This document shows, piece by piece, positions 7,131 through 14,589 of a stretch of DNA of 25,845 nt. Origin of the DNA: an uncultured bacterium (GTDB taxonomy: Bacteria; Cyanobacteriota; Vampirovibrionia; Gastranaerophilales; Gastranaerophilaceae); contig URHD01000028.1 of NCBI GenBank assembly GCA_900547585.1, forward strand, positions 1 through 25,845, given 5' to 3'. Under the pieces are notes generated by a model. It saw nothing but the letters and a program-made list of their open reading frames with translations, had not been told where the DNA came from and searched no databases. The position numbers were made by a program, and so were the translations under genes. Position 1 is the stretch's first letter. Each line of letters begins with the position of its first letter.

Positions 7131-9076
7131 ACTTTCACCATCCCTCTGACCGAATTTACGCAAAAAATCGCGTCTGCGGCTTCTAAATCGGGCATTTTGA
7201 GAATTTTTTCCGTGCATTTGCCCTCTTTAATCAGTTTCTGGCGAAAAATTCCGTTTAAAAGCCCGCATTCCACTGGCGGTGTGTAGAATTTTCCATCTTT
7301 TTCAATAACAATGTTCGAGCGCGCGCCCTCGGTCAGCTCACCCTTTTCGTTGAAGAAAATTTCATCGTAAATTTCTCCGTTTTTGATTTTTTCAAACGCT
7401 GCCTCAAAATGCGGGCGGTAGGTTGTTTTGTGCATCAAAAGCGGCTCATGCGAATTCACTTTTTCGCTGGAAACAGCAATTTTGAAGCTTTTTGGCGCAT
7501 CAGCCTCCCGAAATGAAGTTTCAATTTCCCCGTTTTTGCTCAATAAAACCCGCATTATCCCTGTTTTTCGATGGTTAGGGGGTATTTTACCGGTTAAGCA
7601 GGTCATTGCTGTTGGGCTGAAAGCCCAACCTACGGGGGCGGCTGCCGGATTACGAAAAATTTTCGCGAGAATGCTCTCATCGCACGCAAACCCCAGCGTC
7701 CGCGCGCTTTCTTTCATGCGGACGGCATGTTCTTTTGCAAAAAGCGCCTTCCCGTCTTCAATTTTGACGGTTTCAATGAGCTTTAGTCCGGCATGGTTTG
7801 CGGTCAAAAATTTTGATTTAACAATTGTTTCTTCCCATTCGTCTTCTGGCGTGGAATCCCATACTATTGCGCCTCCGACGCGGTATTTGAATGCGGTTTC
7901 GCCTTTTTTTCGCTGAAGAATGCGAATCGGGACGCTGAAAACCGTTTTTTCCGGCGAAATAACCCCGATTGCGCCGCAATATACATCTCTTTTGCCTTTT
8001 TCGACTTTTTCGATTATCTCCATTGTGCTGATTTTCGGCGCGCCCGTTATTGAGCCGCAGGGAAAAATCGCCTTAAAAATTTCGTACAAAGTTGTGCCAT
8101 TTTTCACTTCTGCTTCGATTTGCGAGGTCATCTGGTGAAGGGTTTTGTGGGTTTCGATTTCAAAAAGCTTTGTAACTTCGACCGAGCCCGTTTTTGCGAC
8201 CTGTCCGAGGTCATTTCTCAAAAGGTCAACTATCATTACGTTTTCGGCGCGGTTTTTCAGGTCATTTTTGAGAAAAATTTTGTTTTCTTCGTCTTTTTCA
8301 GGATCATCAGCGCGTTTTACCGTGCCTTTCATTGGTTTTGTTAAAATTCTGCCTTTTTCCAGCTCAAAAAACAGCTCCGGCGAAAACGAGAGAATTTCCT
8401 CGTAATTATTCCGGATAAATGCGTTGTAGGGCGTTTTTTGTTCTCTTAAAAGGCTTAAAAACAGATTGTAAGAATCCCCGAAAAACTCCGCTTCATGGTT
8501 GTAGGTGTAATTCACCTCATAAGTGTTTCCCTGAGCGATTTCGTCCTTGATTTTGCCGATTGCCGACGCAAATTCTTCATAGTTGATTGACGGGGTCGGA
8601 AAAATATATTCATTGCAGGGTGCCGGACGGCGGGAATTCTGTTTTTCGTTCTGATTCCTCCGGCTATCTTGCGCTGGAAGCGGAATTTTTTGTTCAATAA
8701 GGTCTCCCCCATAGTCACTACAAACAGAATTCCCTGCTCCCTCAATTGCAGCGTCGCATGGTTGCGGGGTTTTTGCTTCGCAGTGACTATGGGGGAGACC
8801 TGAAAGGACGGAGGAATCGGAACGGAGAAGTAAAAACCCCGCAACCCCTCTATCATAAAGCTCATCTACCTCAAAAACCTCAAAATACAAAAGCGGCGCA
8901 TCAGAATCCACGGGGCGGTTCAAAAAGACCTCTTTTGCTTCATATCTGACGTATCCCGCGAGAATATGCGTTTTTCTAAGCAGCTCAATCTCTTCAAACG
9001 CCTTTTTAAACTCCTCATTGTTGAATGCGGTGATAGTTTTTAGCGGATTTTTAAGTTCTCTGTCAAAAATAATCAT
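7121..9076 (-). CDS. pabB: PabB-PabC fusion: ADC synthase and ADC lyase
   Basis: Converts chorismate plus ammonia to 4-amino-4-deoxychorismate and then to p-aminobenzoate plus pyruvate. Residues 1-76 are the N-terminal PabB part. Residues about 155-425 are the chorismate-binding domain, with SFSPELFF, KPMKGT (Lys250, the Lys that marks PabB rather than TrpE), VDLLRNDLGQV and PCGSITGAPK. Residues 430-651 are a PLP-dependent lyase with catalytic Lys550 in HKTTYR and EGARSNIV. At 651 aa it is longer than usual fusions: residues about 77-149 are low-complexity residues encoded by two family D repeats, and 477-507 contain a family B repeat. All three keep the frame. The insertions fall in linkers, so the enzyme is probably active. 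PabA follows with a 10-bp overlap. Confidence 0.93.
   Translation of the reverse strand: MIIFDRELKNPLKTITAFNNEEFKKAFEEIELLRKTHILAGYVRYEAKEVFLNRPVDSDAPLLYFEVFEVDELYDRGVAGFLLLRSDSSVLSGLPHSHCEAKTPQPCDAAIEGAGNSVCSDYGGDLIEQKIPLPAQDSRRNQNEKQNSRRPAPCNEYIFPTPSINYEEFASAIGKIKDEIAQGNTYEVNYTYNHEAEFFGDSYNLFLSLLREQKTPYNAFIRNNYEEILSFSPELFFELEKGRILTKPMKGTVKRADDPEKDEENKIFLKNDLKNRAENVMIVDLLRNDLGQVAKTGSVEVTKLFEIETHKTLHQMTSQIEAEVKNGTTLYEIFKAIFPCGSITGAPKISTMEIIEKVEKGKRDVYCGAIGVISPEKTVFSVPIRILQRKKGETAFKYRVGGAIVWDSTPEDEWEETIVKSKFLTANHAGLKLIETVKIEDGKALFAKEHAVRMKESARTLGFACDESILAKIFRNPAAAPVGWAFSPTAMTCLTGKIPPNHRKTGIMRVLLSKNGEIETSFREADAPKSFKIAVSSEKVNSHEPLLMHKTTYRPHFEAAFEKIKNGEIYDEIFFNEKGELTEGARSNIVIEKDGKFYTPPVECGLLNGIFRQKLIKEGKCTEKILKMPDLEAADAIFCVNSVRGMVKVCF
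7609..7633. repeat. Family B repeat inside pabBC (B2)
   Basis: GTTGGGCTGAAAGCCCAACC (7611-7630) forms an 8-bp hairpin and ends CTAC as in B1. Read in the gene frame it encodes VGWAFSPTA (residues 482-490), foreign to the lyase fold. TTTTTCG at 7564-7570 and CGAAAAA at 7653-7659 flank it as possible outer arms, so the whole insertion may span about 7564-7659. Confidence 0.85.
8632..8734 (-). repeat. Family D palindromic element, copy D1
   Basis: The outer arms GGGAATTCTGTTT (8632-8644) and AAACAGAATTCCC (8722-8734) are perfect 13-bp inverted repeats. Read on the minus strand, the inside begins GTAGTGACTATGGGGGAG and ends GATAGCCGGAGGAATCAGAA, the conserved family D core. It lies inside pabBC and is translated in frame (SDYGGDL ... 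RRNQNE). Confidence 0.85.
8760..8846 (+). repeat. Family D palindromic element, copy D2
   Basis: The arms GGTTGCGGGGTTTTTGCTT (8760-8778) and AAGTAAAAACCCCGCAACC (8828-8846) match at 18 of 19 positions as inverted repeats. The core CGCAGTGACTATGGGGGAG and GGAGGAATCGGAACGGAG are separated by only 12 bases, so this is the shortest copy. It is 25 bp from D1, in the opposite orientation, and also within the pabBC frame. Confidence 0.85.
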
Positions 9077-9103
9077 ACGTGATTATTTTACCACGCCCGA
9101 AAC

Positions 9104-10180
9104 TCAAGTTCTCATAAACGGGCCGCGAATTGGAGGTTTTAGAGCAGAGGTGTTTACATTTATCACGCCGGAAGATTCATCTGCAAGAGTTCGGGCTGCT
9201 TCTTCCGGATAATAATCGTAGCGGGTGTTCATTTTGCCTGCATTTATGAACTCAATCACCCTGTCAAAATATTTCTGCATGTTTTCGACGAGTCTTGTTT
9301 TCTTTTCTATCATTTCATCATACGGAAGCTGCCCTCGCAGGCGGTTGCAGCGCTGGTGGAGGATAATAAAATTTTTCGGAAAACTCTCGCCCCTCGGCGG
9401 GTTTTCAACATCTGGCATTTTTTTGTCAAAAATTATATGATTCGGGCGGATGTGCTCGTTTGTTGCGCAAAACGGCTGCAAAATATTCTGGATTGTTTCG
9501 TTTGAGTTGCGCTGTGCGTATTTGACCATAAACGCGCTTACATCGTTTTTTGAGTAGGGGAGGTTGTTGATTTTTTTCAAAATCTCGGTATAATCTTTGA
9601 GTTCCTCATACTGCACACTAATGTTGTTGAATTTTTGTATTATTTTTCCGCGCCTGTGCTGGAGCTGCCTGTTTTCGTTAAGTATCATTTTCCTTGAATA
9701 CTCGAGCGTTTTTCTGATTTGGTTGCGGGTTATTTCAGAAAATTTGGGGATTTCTTTTTCAATCTCTTTTAGAATCAAATTTTGCTTATGCTCAAGATTT
9801 TCAAGGTAAAACGTATAAATTTTTTCATTATTGAGGATTTCTTTGATTGTGTGCTCAGGGAACATTTGTGAATATTTTTTCAAAAGCAGATAAACGCGTT
9901 TTTCATGCCCTTGAATCCTTTTTTCGTAAGGTTCAAGAATTTTAAAAACCTCTTTGGACGGGATATCAGCATTGTTGCGATCAAAACGGGTGTAAATTTG
10001 ATTCGGAATCATGAGTTTTCCGCAGATTGCACAGGGCAAATCCGGAATATCGCGCAAATCGTTGATTACCGGCTCGGATTTTTTGAACACGTCAATTTTG
10101 TCATTTACGGCGCCCGCAAATGACGTTTTCTTTCTGCCAGAAAGAAAAATCGGTGTTGCGTATATGGGATTAATTCTCAT
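9104..10180 (-). CDS. HNH-like zinc protein with coiled-coil insert
   Basis: This 358-aa protein has CAIC (Cys50, Cys53) near the N-terminus and, after a long charged helical stretch (about 80-210), the segment ATNEHIRPNH (His243, His248) followed by LHQRCNRLRG (His275, Cys278, Asn279). The order CxxC, EH, then HxxCN resembles a zinc-bound HNH/beta-beta-alpha nuclease fold split by a helical insertion. Catalysis is not proven, as the usual H-N-H spacing is divergent. The first 25 residues (MRINPIYATPIFLSGRKKTS, then FAG) look like a separate motif, not a signal peptide. No SD is visible before the ATG. The gap to pabBC is 27 bp, so co-transcription is likely. No partner of a known defence system is adjacent. 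Confidence 0.75.
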   Translation of the reverse strand: MRINPIYATPIFLSGRKKTSFAGAVNDKIDVFKKSEPVINDLRDIPDLPCAICGKLMIPNQIYTRFDRNNADIPSKEVFKILEPYEKRIQGHEKRVYLLLKKYSQMFPEHTIKEILNNEKIYTFYLENLEHKQNLILKEIEKEIPKFSEITRNQIRKTLEYSRKMILNENRQLQHRRGKIIQKFNNISVQYEELKDYTEILKKINNLPYSKNDVSAFMVKYAQRNSNETIQNILQPFCATNEHIRPNHIIFDKKMPDVENPPRGESFPKNFIILHQRCNRLRGQLPYDEMIEKKTRLVENMQKYFDRVIEFINAGKMNTRYDYYPEEAARTLADESSGVINVNTSALKPPIRGPFMRT

Positions 10181-10232
10181 AACATTTGCTTAAAAAACCA
10201 GAAACGAAAAAATTTGCTATTTTTTGAATTTT

Positions 10233-11219
10233 TTAAACGATTTTAACGATTTCATCAAGATTAATCTCTAAACATTCGAGCTTTTCGCAGGTTGTCTGGC
10301 GTTTGTCCCACAGGCATGGGCGGCAGTGGCAGTTGTTTTTGATTGCGACGCATAAATCGTTGTCCGGAAGCAGTTTTTTTTCATCAGTCGGCCCGAAAAG
10401 CCCGAGCGTCCTTGTTCCCACGCCTACACCGATATGCATCGGCGCAGAATCGGAACAAATCAGAACTTCGGACTTTTTGGCAAGCTTTGCAAAATCCATG
10501 ATGTTTTTTGTCGTGCCGTAAAGGTTTGTGAAATTCGGGTTTTCCGTATCAACGAGCTCAAGAATCCGTTTTATGCATTCTTCGTCGTCAGGGCCGCCGA
10601 TAAGAGCGACTTTTTTGCCTTTTTCAAGGAGTTTTGTGATGAGTTCCGCCCAGATTTCGGGCTTCCAGGTTTTTATAATGTGTTTTACGACGCTTATTTT
10701 GCTCACACCTGGGTGAACAAGCACGGAATTCGGCTCTTTTTCGCATTCAGGCACATCGATTTGTGGATATTCCGTAACAATCTGTGTGACAGGCGTTACG
10801 AGTTCATGATACATTGCGCTTGCGTAGCGGTTTTTCTTGAGCGGAACGGCTTTTGTTAAGAAAATCCGGCTCAAAACCCCGCTGTCATAGCCATAACGGT
10901 ATGTTATACCAGTCAAAAACAACAAAATCGGTATCATCGGGTTTGCGCCCGACGAAAAAACCATGTCAAATTTGCCCAACCTTGCTTTTAAAACGAATTT
11001 CAACAGTTCAAAATACTTGTGTTTGCCCTTAATGTCAACGCAAATCACATCGTCAATGAGATTTGTGAGGTTTTTGACGGATTTGCTGCGGGGTTCGAGC
11101 GCAAGTGTGATTTTTGCGTCGGGATATTCCTTTTTTAAACTCGATAATCCAGGCAGGAAAAGGATTTCGTCCCCTATTCCGCCAAAATTTAATGCTAAAA
11201 TCTTTTTCGGCTTAATCAT
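10233..11219 (-). CDS. Glycosyltransferase family 9 (heptosyltransferase-like)
   Basis: A GT-B enzyme of the ADP-heptose:LPS heptosyltransferase family, adding sugars to lipopolysaccharide core at the inner membrane face. The 328-aa protein begins KILALNFGGIGDEILFLPGL, the acceptor-side loop, and has the nucleotide-sugar signature SDSAPMHIGVGVGTRTLGLFGPTD. A cysteine cluster near the C-terminus (NCHCRPCLWDKRQTTCEKLEC) is common in this family. Start ATG at 11219 follows GGAAG by about 7 nt; TATAAT at 11233-11238 (minus strand) is a possible -10. The exact sugar cannot be read from sequence. It implies a diderm envelope. Confidence 0.92.
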   Translation of the reverse strand: MIKPKKILALNFGGIGDEILFLPGLSSLKKEYPDAKITLALEPRSKSVKNLTNLIDDVICVDIKGKHKYFELLKFVLKARLGKFDMVFSSGANPMIPILLFLTGITYRYGYDSGVLSRIFLTKAVPLKKNRYASAMYHELVTPVTQIVTEYPQIDVPECEKEPNSVLVHPGVSKISVVKHIIKTWKPEIWAELITKLLEKGKKVALIGGPDDEECIKRILELVDTENPNFTNLYGTTKNIMDFAKLAKKSEVLICSDSAPMHIGVGVGTRTLGLFGPTDEKKLLPDNDLCVAIKNNCHCRPCLWDKRQTTCEKLECLEINLDEIVKIV

Positions 11220-11320
11220 TTATTACTTCCGCATTATAAAAACTCACCATTTTGGGAATTTGCCCGAAAAAAAGTAATCTCGCAGCATTTTTGAACCCTT
11301 TGTGACTTTTTCAACAAAAC

Positions 11321-11668
11321 TTAGAAAGGTTTTGTCTGGTTGAGTTTGTTTCTTAATTCTCTAAATCTTGCGATGTCTTCCTGAGCTTTTGAGGACTCTT
11401 TGAAAACAACCTGTGACGACGGGTGAACCATCAGCACGTAATCCATATGGATTTCAAGGAAATTGTATCTTCTGGGCGGCTGATTTGAGTTGCGAGGATA
11501 AATTTCCACATTTGTGACCGCCAAAAATCTTCTTTCCTTGTCGTTTAAAAGGTCTGTGAGTTCACGATTTGTGTTTGTGTATTTAGATACGTGAACAGTG
11601 CCCTTTATGTCATGATCGACGGTTAAAATCATTACTTCTATGGGTATTGTATCTACGTGTTTTGCCAT
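11321..11668 (-). CDS. Conserved-looking 115-aa protein after fliN
   Basis: The protein starts MAKHVDTIPIEVMILTVDHD and is beta-rich up to about residue 85 (IKGTVHVSKY, RELTDLLNDKERRFLAVTNVEIYP, YNFLEIHMDYVLMVHP), then ends in a charged helix. The layout resembles small two-part DUF6812-type domains (a strand pair, a DLLN helix, FLAVTxVxIY), but this family match is from memory. It has a good SD (AAGGTG) and is 58 bp downstream of fliN on the same strand, with a possible internal promoter between. It may be a motor-associated or independently expressed regulator; function unknown. Confidence 0.8.
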   Translation of the reverse strand: MAKHVDTIPIEVMILTVDHDIKGTVHVSKYTNTNRELTDLLNDKERRFLAVTNVEIYPRNSNQPPRRYNFLEIHMDYVLMVHPSSQVVFKESSKAQEDIARFRELRNKLNQTKPF

Positions 11669-11689
11669 TGGTCACCTTCTTATATGGAA

Positions 11690-11722
11690 ATTATATTATA
11701 TTTTTTTGTCAACTGCAATCAG
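11690..11722 (-). promoter_or_regulatory. Possible internal promoter before orf115
   Basis: Two overlapping TATAAT hexamers lie on the minus strand at 11690-11695 and 11695-11700. A CTGATT (11717-11722) sits 16 bp upstream of the nearer one. A perfect TTGACA (11707-11712) is also present but only 6 or 11 bp from them, too close to pair with them. The spot is the longest gap inside the motor gene run, so orf115 may be transcribed separately. Confidence 0.4.
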
Positions 11723-11726
11723 TTAT

Positions 11727-12218
11727 CTACTTGAGCCCTTTGATTCGTTCTTCGGGGTCGGAAATCGAGGTTATACGAAGCCCGAAATTGTCCTCAATAA
11801 CCACAACTTCGCCGTTCGCGATGTGTTTTCCGTTCGCATAAAGCTCGACGGACTCACCCGCAACTTTATCCAGCTCGACGATTGAACCTCTGGTCAGCTC
11901 AAGCACTTTTTTCACGGGCAGCTGGCATCTTCCTAGCTCAACTGTCAGCTGGAGTTTTATATCCATCAAAAGTTCAAGGTTTTTGTTCGTATCCGTGTTC
12001 GTCGGTGTATAGCTGTCGAATTGCGTAAATTCAACAGGACGAACGGTTACGGGGTCGTTAATATCACGTTCTTCGATTTTAACTTCGCCGGTTTCGGGCC
12101 CGGAATCTTTTAAAGCAGCGTCTTGGGCCGGTTCTGCGGCCGTATTTTCAGAAATTTCGGCGTCAGAAACCGGAGTTTCTTCATTCAGATTGTCATTTTG
12201 CATGTTTTCGTCTTGCAT
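11727..12218 (-). CDS. fliN: Flagellar motor switch protein FliN
   Basis: Forms the lower rim of the cytoplasmic C-ring with FliM and switches rotation direction. The C-terminal SpoA/surface-presentation domain (about 80-163) is clear: MDIKLQLTVELGRCQLPVKKVLELTRGSIVELDKVAGESVELYANGKHIANGEVVVI. The N-terminal 75 residues are an acidic, disordered-looking extension (NEETPVSDAEISENTAAEP), longer than in E. coli FliN, without a CheC-like FliY phosphatase domain. The start has AAGGG about 7 nt upstream. It follows fliM by 12 bp. Confidence 0.95.
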   Translation of the reverse strand: MQDENMQNDNLNEETPVSDAEISENTAAEPAQDAALKDSGPETGEVKIEERDINDPVTVRPVEFTQFDSYTPTNTDTNKNLELLMDIKLQLTVELGRCQLPVKKVLELTRGSIVELDKVAGESVELYANGKHIANGEVVVIEDNFGLRITSISDPEERIKGLK

Positions 12219-12230
12219 TTTGCGCCCTTT

Positions 12231-13277
12231 CTAAAAATAATGCCTTAGTGTGTTCGTATAGTCGTCATATCTGTCCGTAACCTTTACACAGAGCCTGTTT
12301 CGAATTTTCCCGGGCCTGCCGTAGAATTTTTTCTCACCGTTGACCGTAACAATCAGGTCGTCTGTGCAAAGATTATCCAATTTTATAACATCTCCCTCTT
12401 TCAGGGCAAGAATCTCGTCAAATGTAACCTCGGTTTCTCCAAAAATCACACTTACATCAATAAATGATGTATTTAATTTTTCAATCATCTTTTTGCGTTC
12501 TTCAGATGTCGCAATCAAGCCTTTTGCCTGAAAAATATGCTGCGTTGTGAGCTGGTCAAGGATGTTTTCCAGAACCGGATAAGGGTAACAAAGGCTGACA
12601 AGCCCGTAATGCTGGCGCGCAATGTGCATTTCGAATGTTACAAGCGCGACGATTTCACCGGAGGATGCGATTTGGATGTTTGTATTGCCCGTATCGAGCC
12701 CAATTAGGTTTGCATTGACCGGAATTACGTGCGACCAGGCTGTTCCGAGCGTCTGGATATTGCGCTCAATCATCTTTTTGACCAGAGATTCTTCAATATC
12801 GGTCAATTCGCGCGTATTTTGCTCGATTGCGCCCACGCCGCCGAGCATTCTATCAACAATGCTCGATAAAACCTCGTAGCTTATCCCGATTAAAATCTGT
12901 CCGGGTAAAGGATTCAGCTCAAAAATACCCAGCGAAATCGGGTTCGGAATCGAGCGCATAAATTCGTCATAAGTAAGCTGGTCAACCGAAACTACATCCA
13001 CATCAATCTGCATACGCAAATAAGTTGTCAAAACCATTGAAAGCTGGCGTGAAAACTCGCGATGAATATCCTGCAAACCTCTTAAATGGTCTTTTGAAAA
13101 CTTATCCGGACGGCGGAAGTTGTACAGTTTGTAGCCGCGTTTTCTTTCCTCGGTTCCTTCTGTGTCTTCGATATCGAATTCGTCGGAATCAAGGTCAATT
13201 ACGTAGCTCTGTTCATCGTTTTCGTCAAAAACAGCCTGTTCGTTCTCTTCAATTTTCGGATTTTTATCTGAATCCAA
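12231..13277 (-). CDS. fliM: Flagellar motor switch protein FliM
   Basis: Middle layer of the C-ring, binds CheY-P and links FliG to FliN. The 348-aa protein has an acidic N-terminal region (1-45), then the FliM core beginning NFRRPDKFSKDHLRGLQDIHREFSRQL, including GQILIGISYEVLSSIVDRMLGG, and a C-terminal SpoA domain (FDEILALKEGDVIKLDNLCTDDLIVTVNGEKKFYGRPG). The start is a TTG codon (13277) with GAGGG 7 nt before it. The canonical CheY-binding N-terminal peptide (LSQ-E-IDALL) is not present; the acidic stretch EENEQAVFDENDEQ takes its place. Part of motA-motB-fliL-fliM-fliN. Confidence 0.95.
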   Translation of the reverse strand: MDSDKNPKIEENEQAVFDENDEQSYVIDLDSDEFDIEDTEGTEERKRGYKLYNFRRPDKFSKDHLRGLQDIHREFSRQLSMVLTTYLRMQIDVDVVSVDQLTYDEFMRSIPNPISLGIFELNPLPGQILIGISYEVLSSIVDRMLGGVGAIEQNTRELTDIEESLVKKMIERNIQTLGTAWSHVIPVNANLIGLDTGNTNIQIASSGEIVALVTFEMHIARQHYGLVSLCYPYPVLENILDQLTTQHIFQAKGLIATSEERKKMIEKLNTSFIDVSVIFGETEVTFDEILALKEGDVIKLDNLCTDDLIVTVNGEKKFYGRPGKIRNRLCVKVTDRYDDYTNTLRHYF

Positions 13278-13312
13278 CTTTATTCCCTCTGTTTGCCGGT
13301 TTTCGCCATCGG

Positions 13313-13888
13313 CTACTGCATAATAAACTCGCCGAAGCTTACTCTTATTACTTCCCTTTCCCCGTCAAAAATATTGTTTACGGATTCGGTAATCTGTTGC
13401 TTTGCAAGCTCTTTACCCTGAACTTTTGCGAGTTCTTCAGAGGTTTTGCTTGTCATAACAGTGATGATTGCGTCTCTGATAGCCGGTCTGTACTGCTCCA
13501 TTTCTGCAACAACTGGATTTTTCACCTCTGCGCCGTGGCCGCCTGATTGAGGAGCAACAACCTCGCCTTCAGGTGTGCTTACTTCAATGGCAACGCTGAT
13601 TTTCAGGTATCTTCTCGGCGCTACATCCGCAAGGTTCATTGTAAATTCACCCAGATCAAGGATAATTCCTTTTTCCGGTACATCAATTGTATCTTCGGCA
13701 TTTTCGCCGTCAGTAACAGCTTTGAGCTGCGCAGTTAAAAGTTTTGACTGCAAAAAGTAGTTTGCGCCGATAAAAATTGCACAAACAAGCGATGTGATGA
13801 CGATGTTAACAAGAATAGGACCTAAGTCGTTCTTCTTTTTTGTATTTTCTGGTGCCATTTCGTCTTTTCTTGTTGCCGGTTTTGTCAT
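13313..13888 (-). CDS. fliL: Flagellar basal body protein FliL
   Basis: Single-pass inner-membrane protein that rings the stator and raises its output. I take ATG 13888 (191 aa) because GGAG (13895-13898) is 6 nt before it; the longer frame begins with a TTG that is part of this SD. The basic N-terminus is followed by a membrane segment at about 22-44 (ILVNIVITSLVCAIFIGANYFL), then a periplasmic domain with LGEFTMNLADVAPRRYLKISVAIEV and the C-terminal IRDAIITVMTSKTSEELAKVQGKELAKQQI. It lies 20 bp after motB and 35 bp before fliM. Confidence 0.93.
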   Translation of the reverse strand: MTKPATRKDEMAPENTKKKNDLGPILVNIVITSLVCAIFIGANYFLQSKLLTAQLKAVTDGENAEDTIDVPEKGIILDLGEFTMNLADVAPRRYLKISVAIEVSTPEGEVVAPQSGGHGAEVKNPVVAEMEQYRPAIRDAIITVMTSKTSEELAKVQGKELAKQQITESVNNIFDGEREVIRVSFGEFIMQ

Positions 13889-13908
13889 ATCAATCTCCAA
13901 CTTTTCAA

Positions 13909-14589
13909 TTATTTTACAGAGCTCATTATAACTATGTCAACTCTGCGGTTTTTTGCTCGTCCTGCCGGATTGTCGTTTTTATCAACCGGCATATATTCTC
14001 CGTATCCGACTGCGGAAAGCCTGCCGGGCGGGAATTTTTTTGTTTGCGTAAGATACGAAATTATATTCGTTGCTCTGGCTGTCGAGAGCTCCCAGTTTGA
14101 GGGGTATTTCTCGTTTTTTATAGGCATTGAGTCTGTGTGCCCCTCTATAACAACCGGATTTGTGAAAGCTTCAAGCGAAAGGGCGATTTTGTCCAATTCT
14201 GCCTTTGCCTCCGATTTTATTATAGCAGAACCCGGGTCAAAAAGCATTGTATCATTCAGACGAATTACCACGCCCCGTTTCTCTTTGACGATTTTTACGG
14301 AATCATCTGAAATATCGCCGGACTTGAGATTTTTGACGATTTCGTCCTGCTCGAGCACTTCCGGACTTAGGTTTTGTTCCTGTGTTTCAGGGATTTTTTG
14401 TTCAAAAGCGGGTTTTGTGCTAAAAACGCCTTTCAAAGAGTCATTTACATTCTTAACCTCGCTTTTTCCCATCGAATTTGCCGCATAAAGCACCATAAAA
14501 AGCGCCAGAAGCATTGTCACAAAATCTGCGTACGAAATGACCCAGCGGTTTATGTAGTCGTTAGAATTCGTGTAATAATCCCTGTTCAT
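13909..14589 (-). CDS. motB: Flagellar stator protein MotB
   Basis: Stator subunit that carries ions with MotA and anchors to peptidoglycan. The single membrane segment (about 17-38) begins WVISYADFVTMLLALFMVLY; Asp22 is the conserved ion-binding residue. Residues about 105-226 form an OmpA-like peptidoglycan-binding domain with VIEGHTDSMPI, NWELSTARATNIISYL, RLSAVGYGEYMP and NRRVDIVI. The ion (proton or sodium) cannot be decided. Its ATG overlaps the motA stop by 4 bp (ATGA), so the two subunits are made together. Confidence 0.95.
   Translation of the reverse strand: MNRDYYTNSNDYINRWVISYADFVTMLLALFMVLYAANSMGKSEVKNVNDSLKGVFSTKPAFEQKIPETQEQNLSPEVLEQDEIVKNLKSGDISDDSVKIVKEKRGVVIRLNDTMLFDPGSAIIKSEAKAELDKIALSLEAFTNPVVIEGHTDSMPIKNEKYPSNWELSTARATNIISYLTQTKKFPPGRLSAVGYGEYMPVDKNDNPAGRAKNRRVDIVIMSSVK

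Noticed and set aside
8632..8846. Integron attC sites
   Set aside because: The conserved part is internal and the arms vary; attC has conserved outer R boxes and there is no integrase or cassette array.
9104..10180. HNH protein as part of a defence system
   Set aside because: Neighbours are folate and LPS genes; no methylase, helicase or other defence partner, so only the domain is reported.
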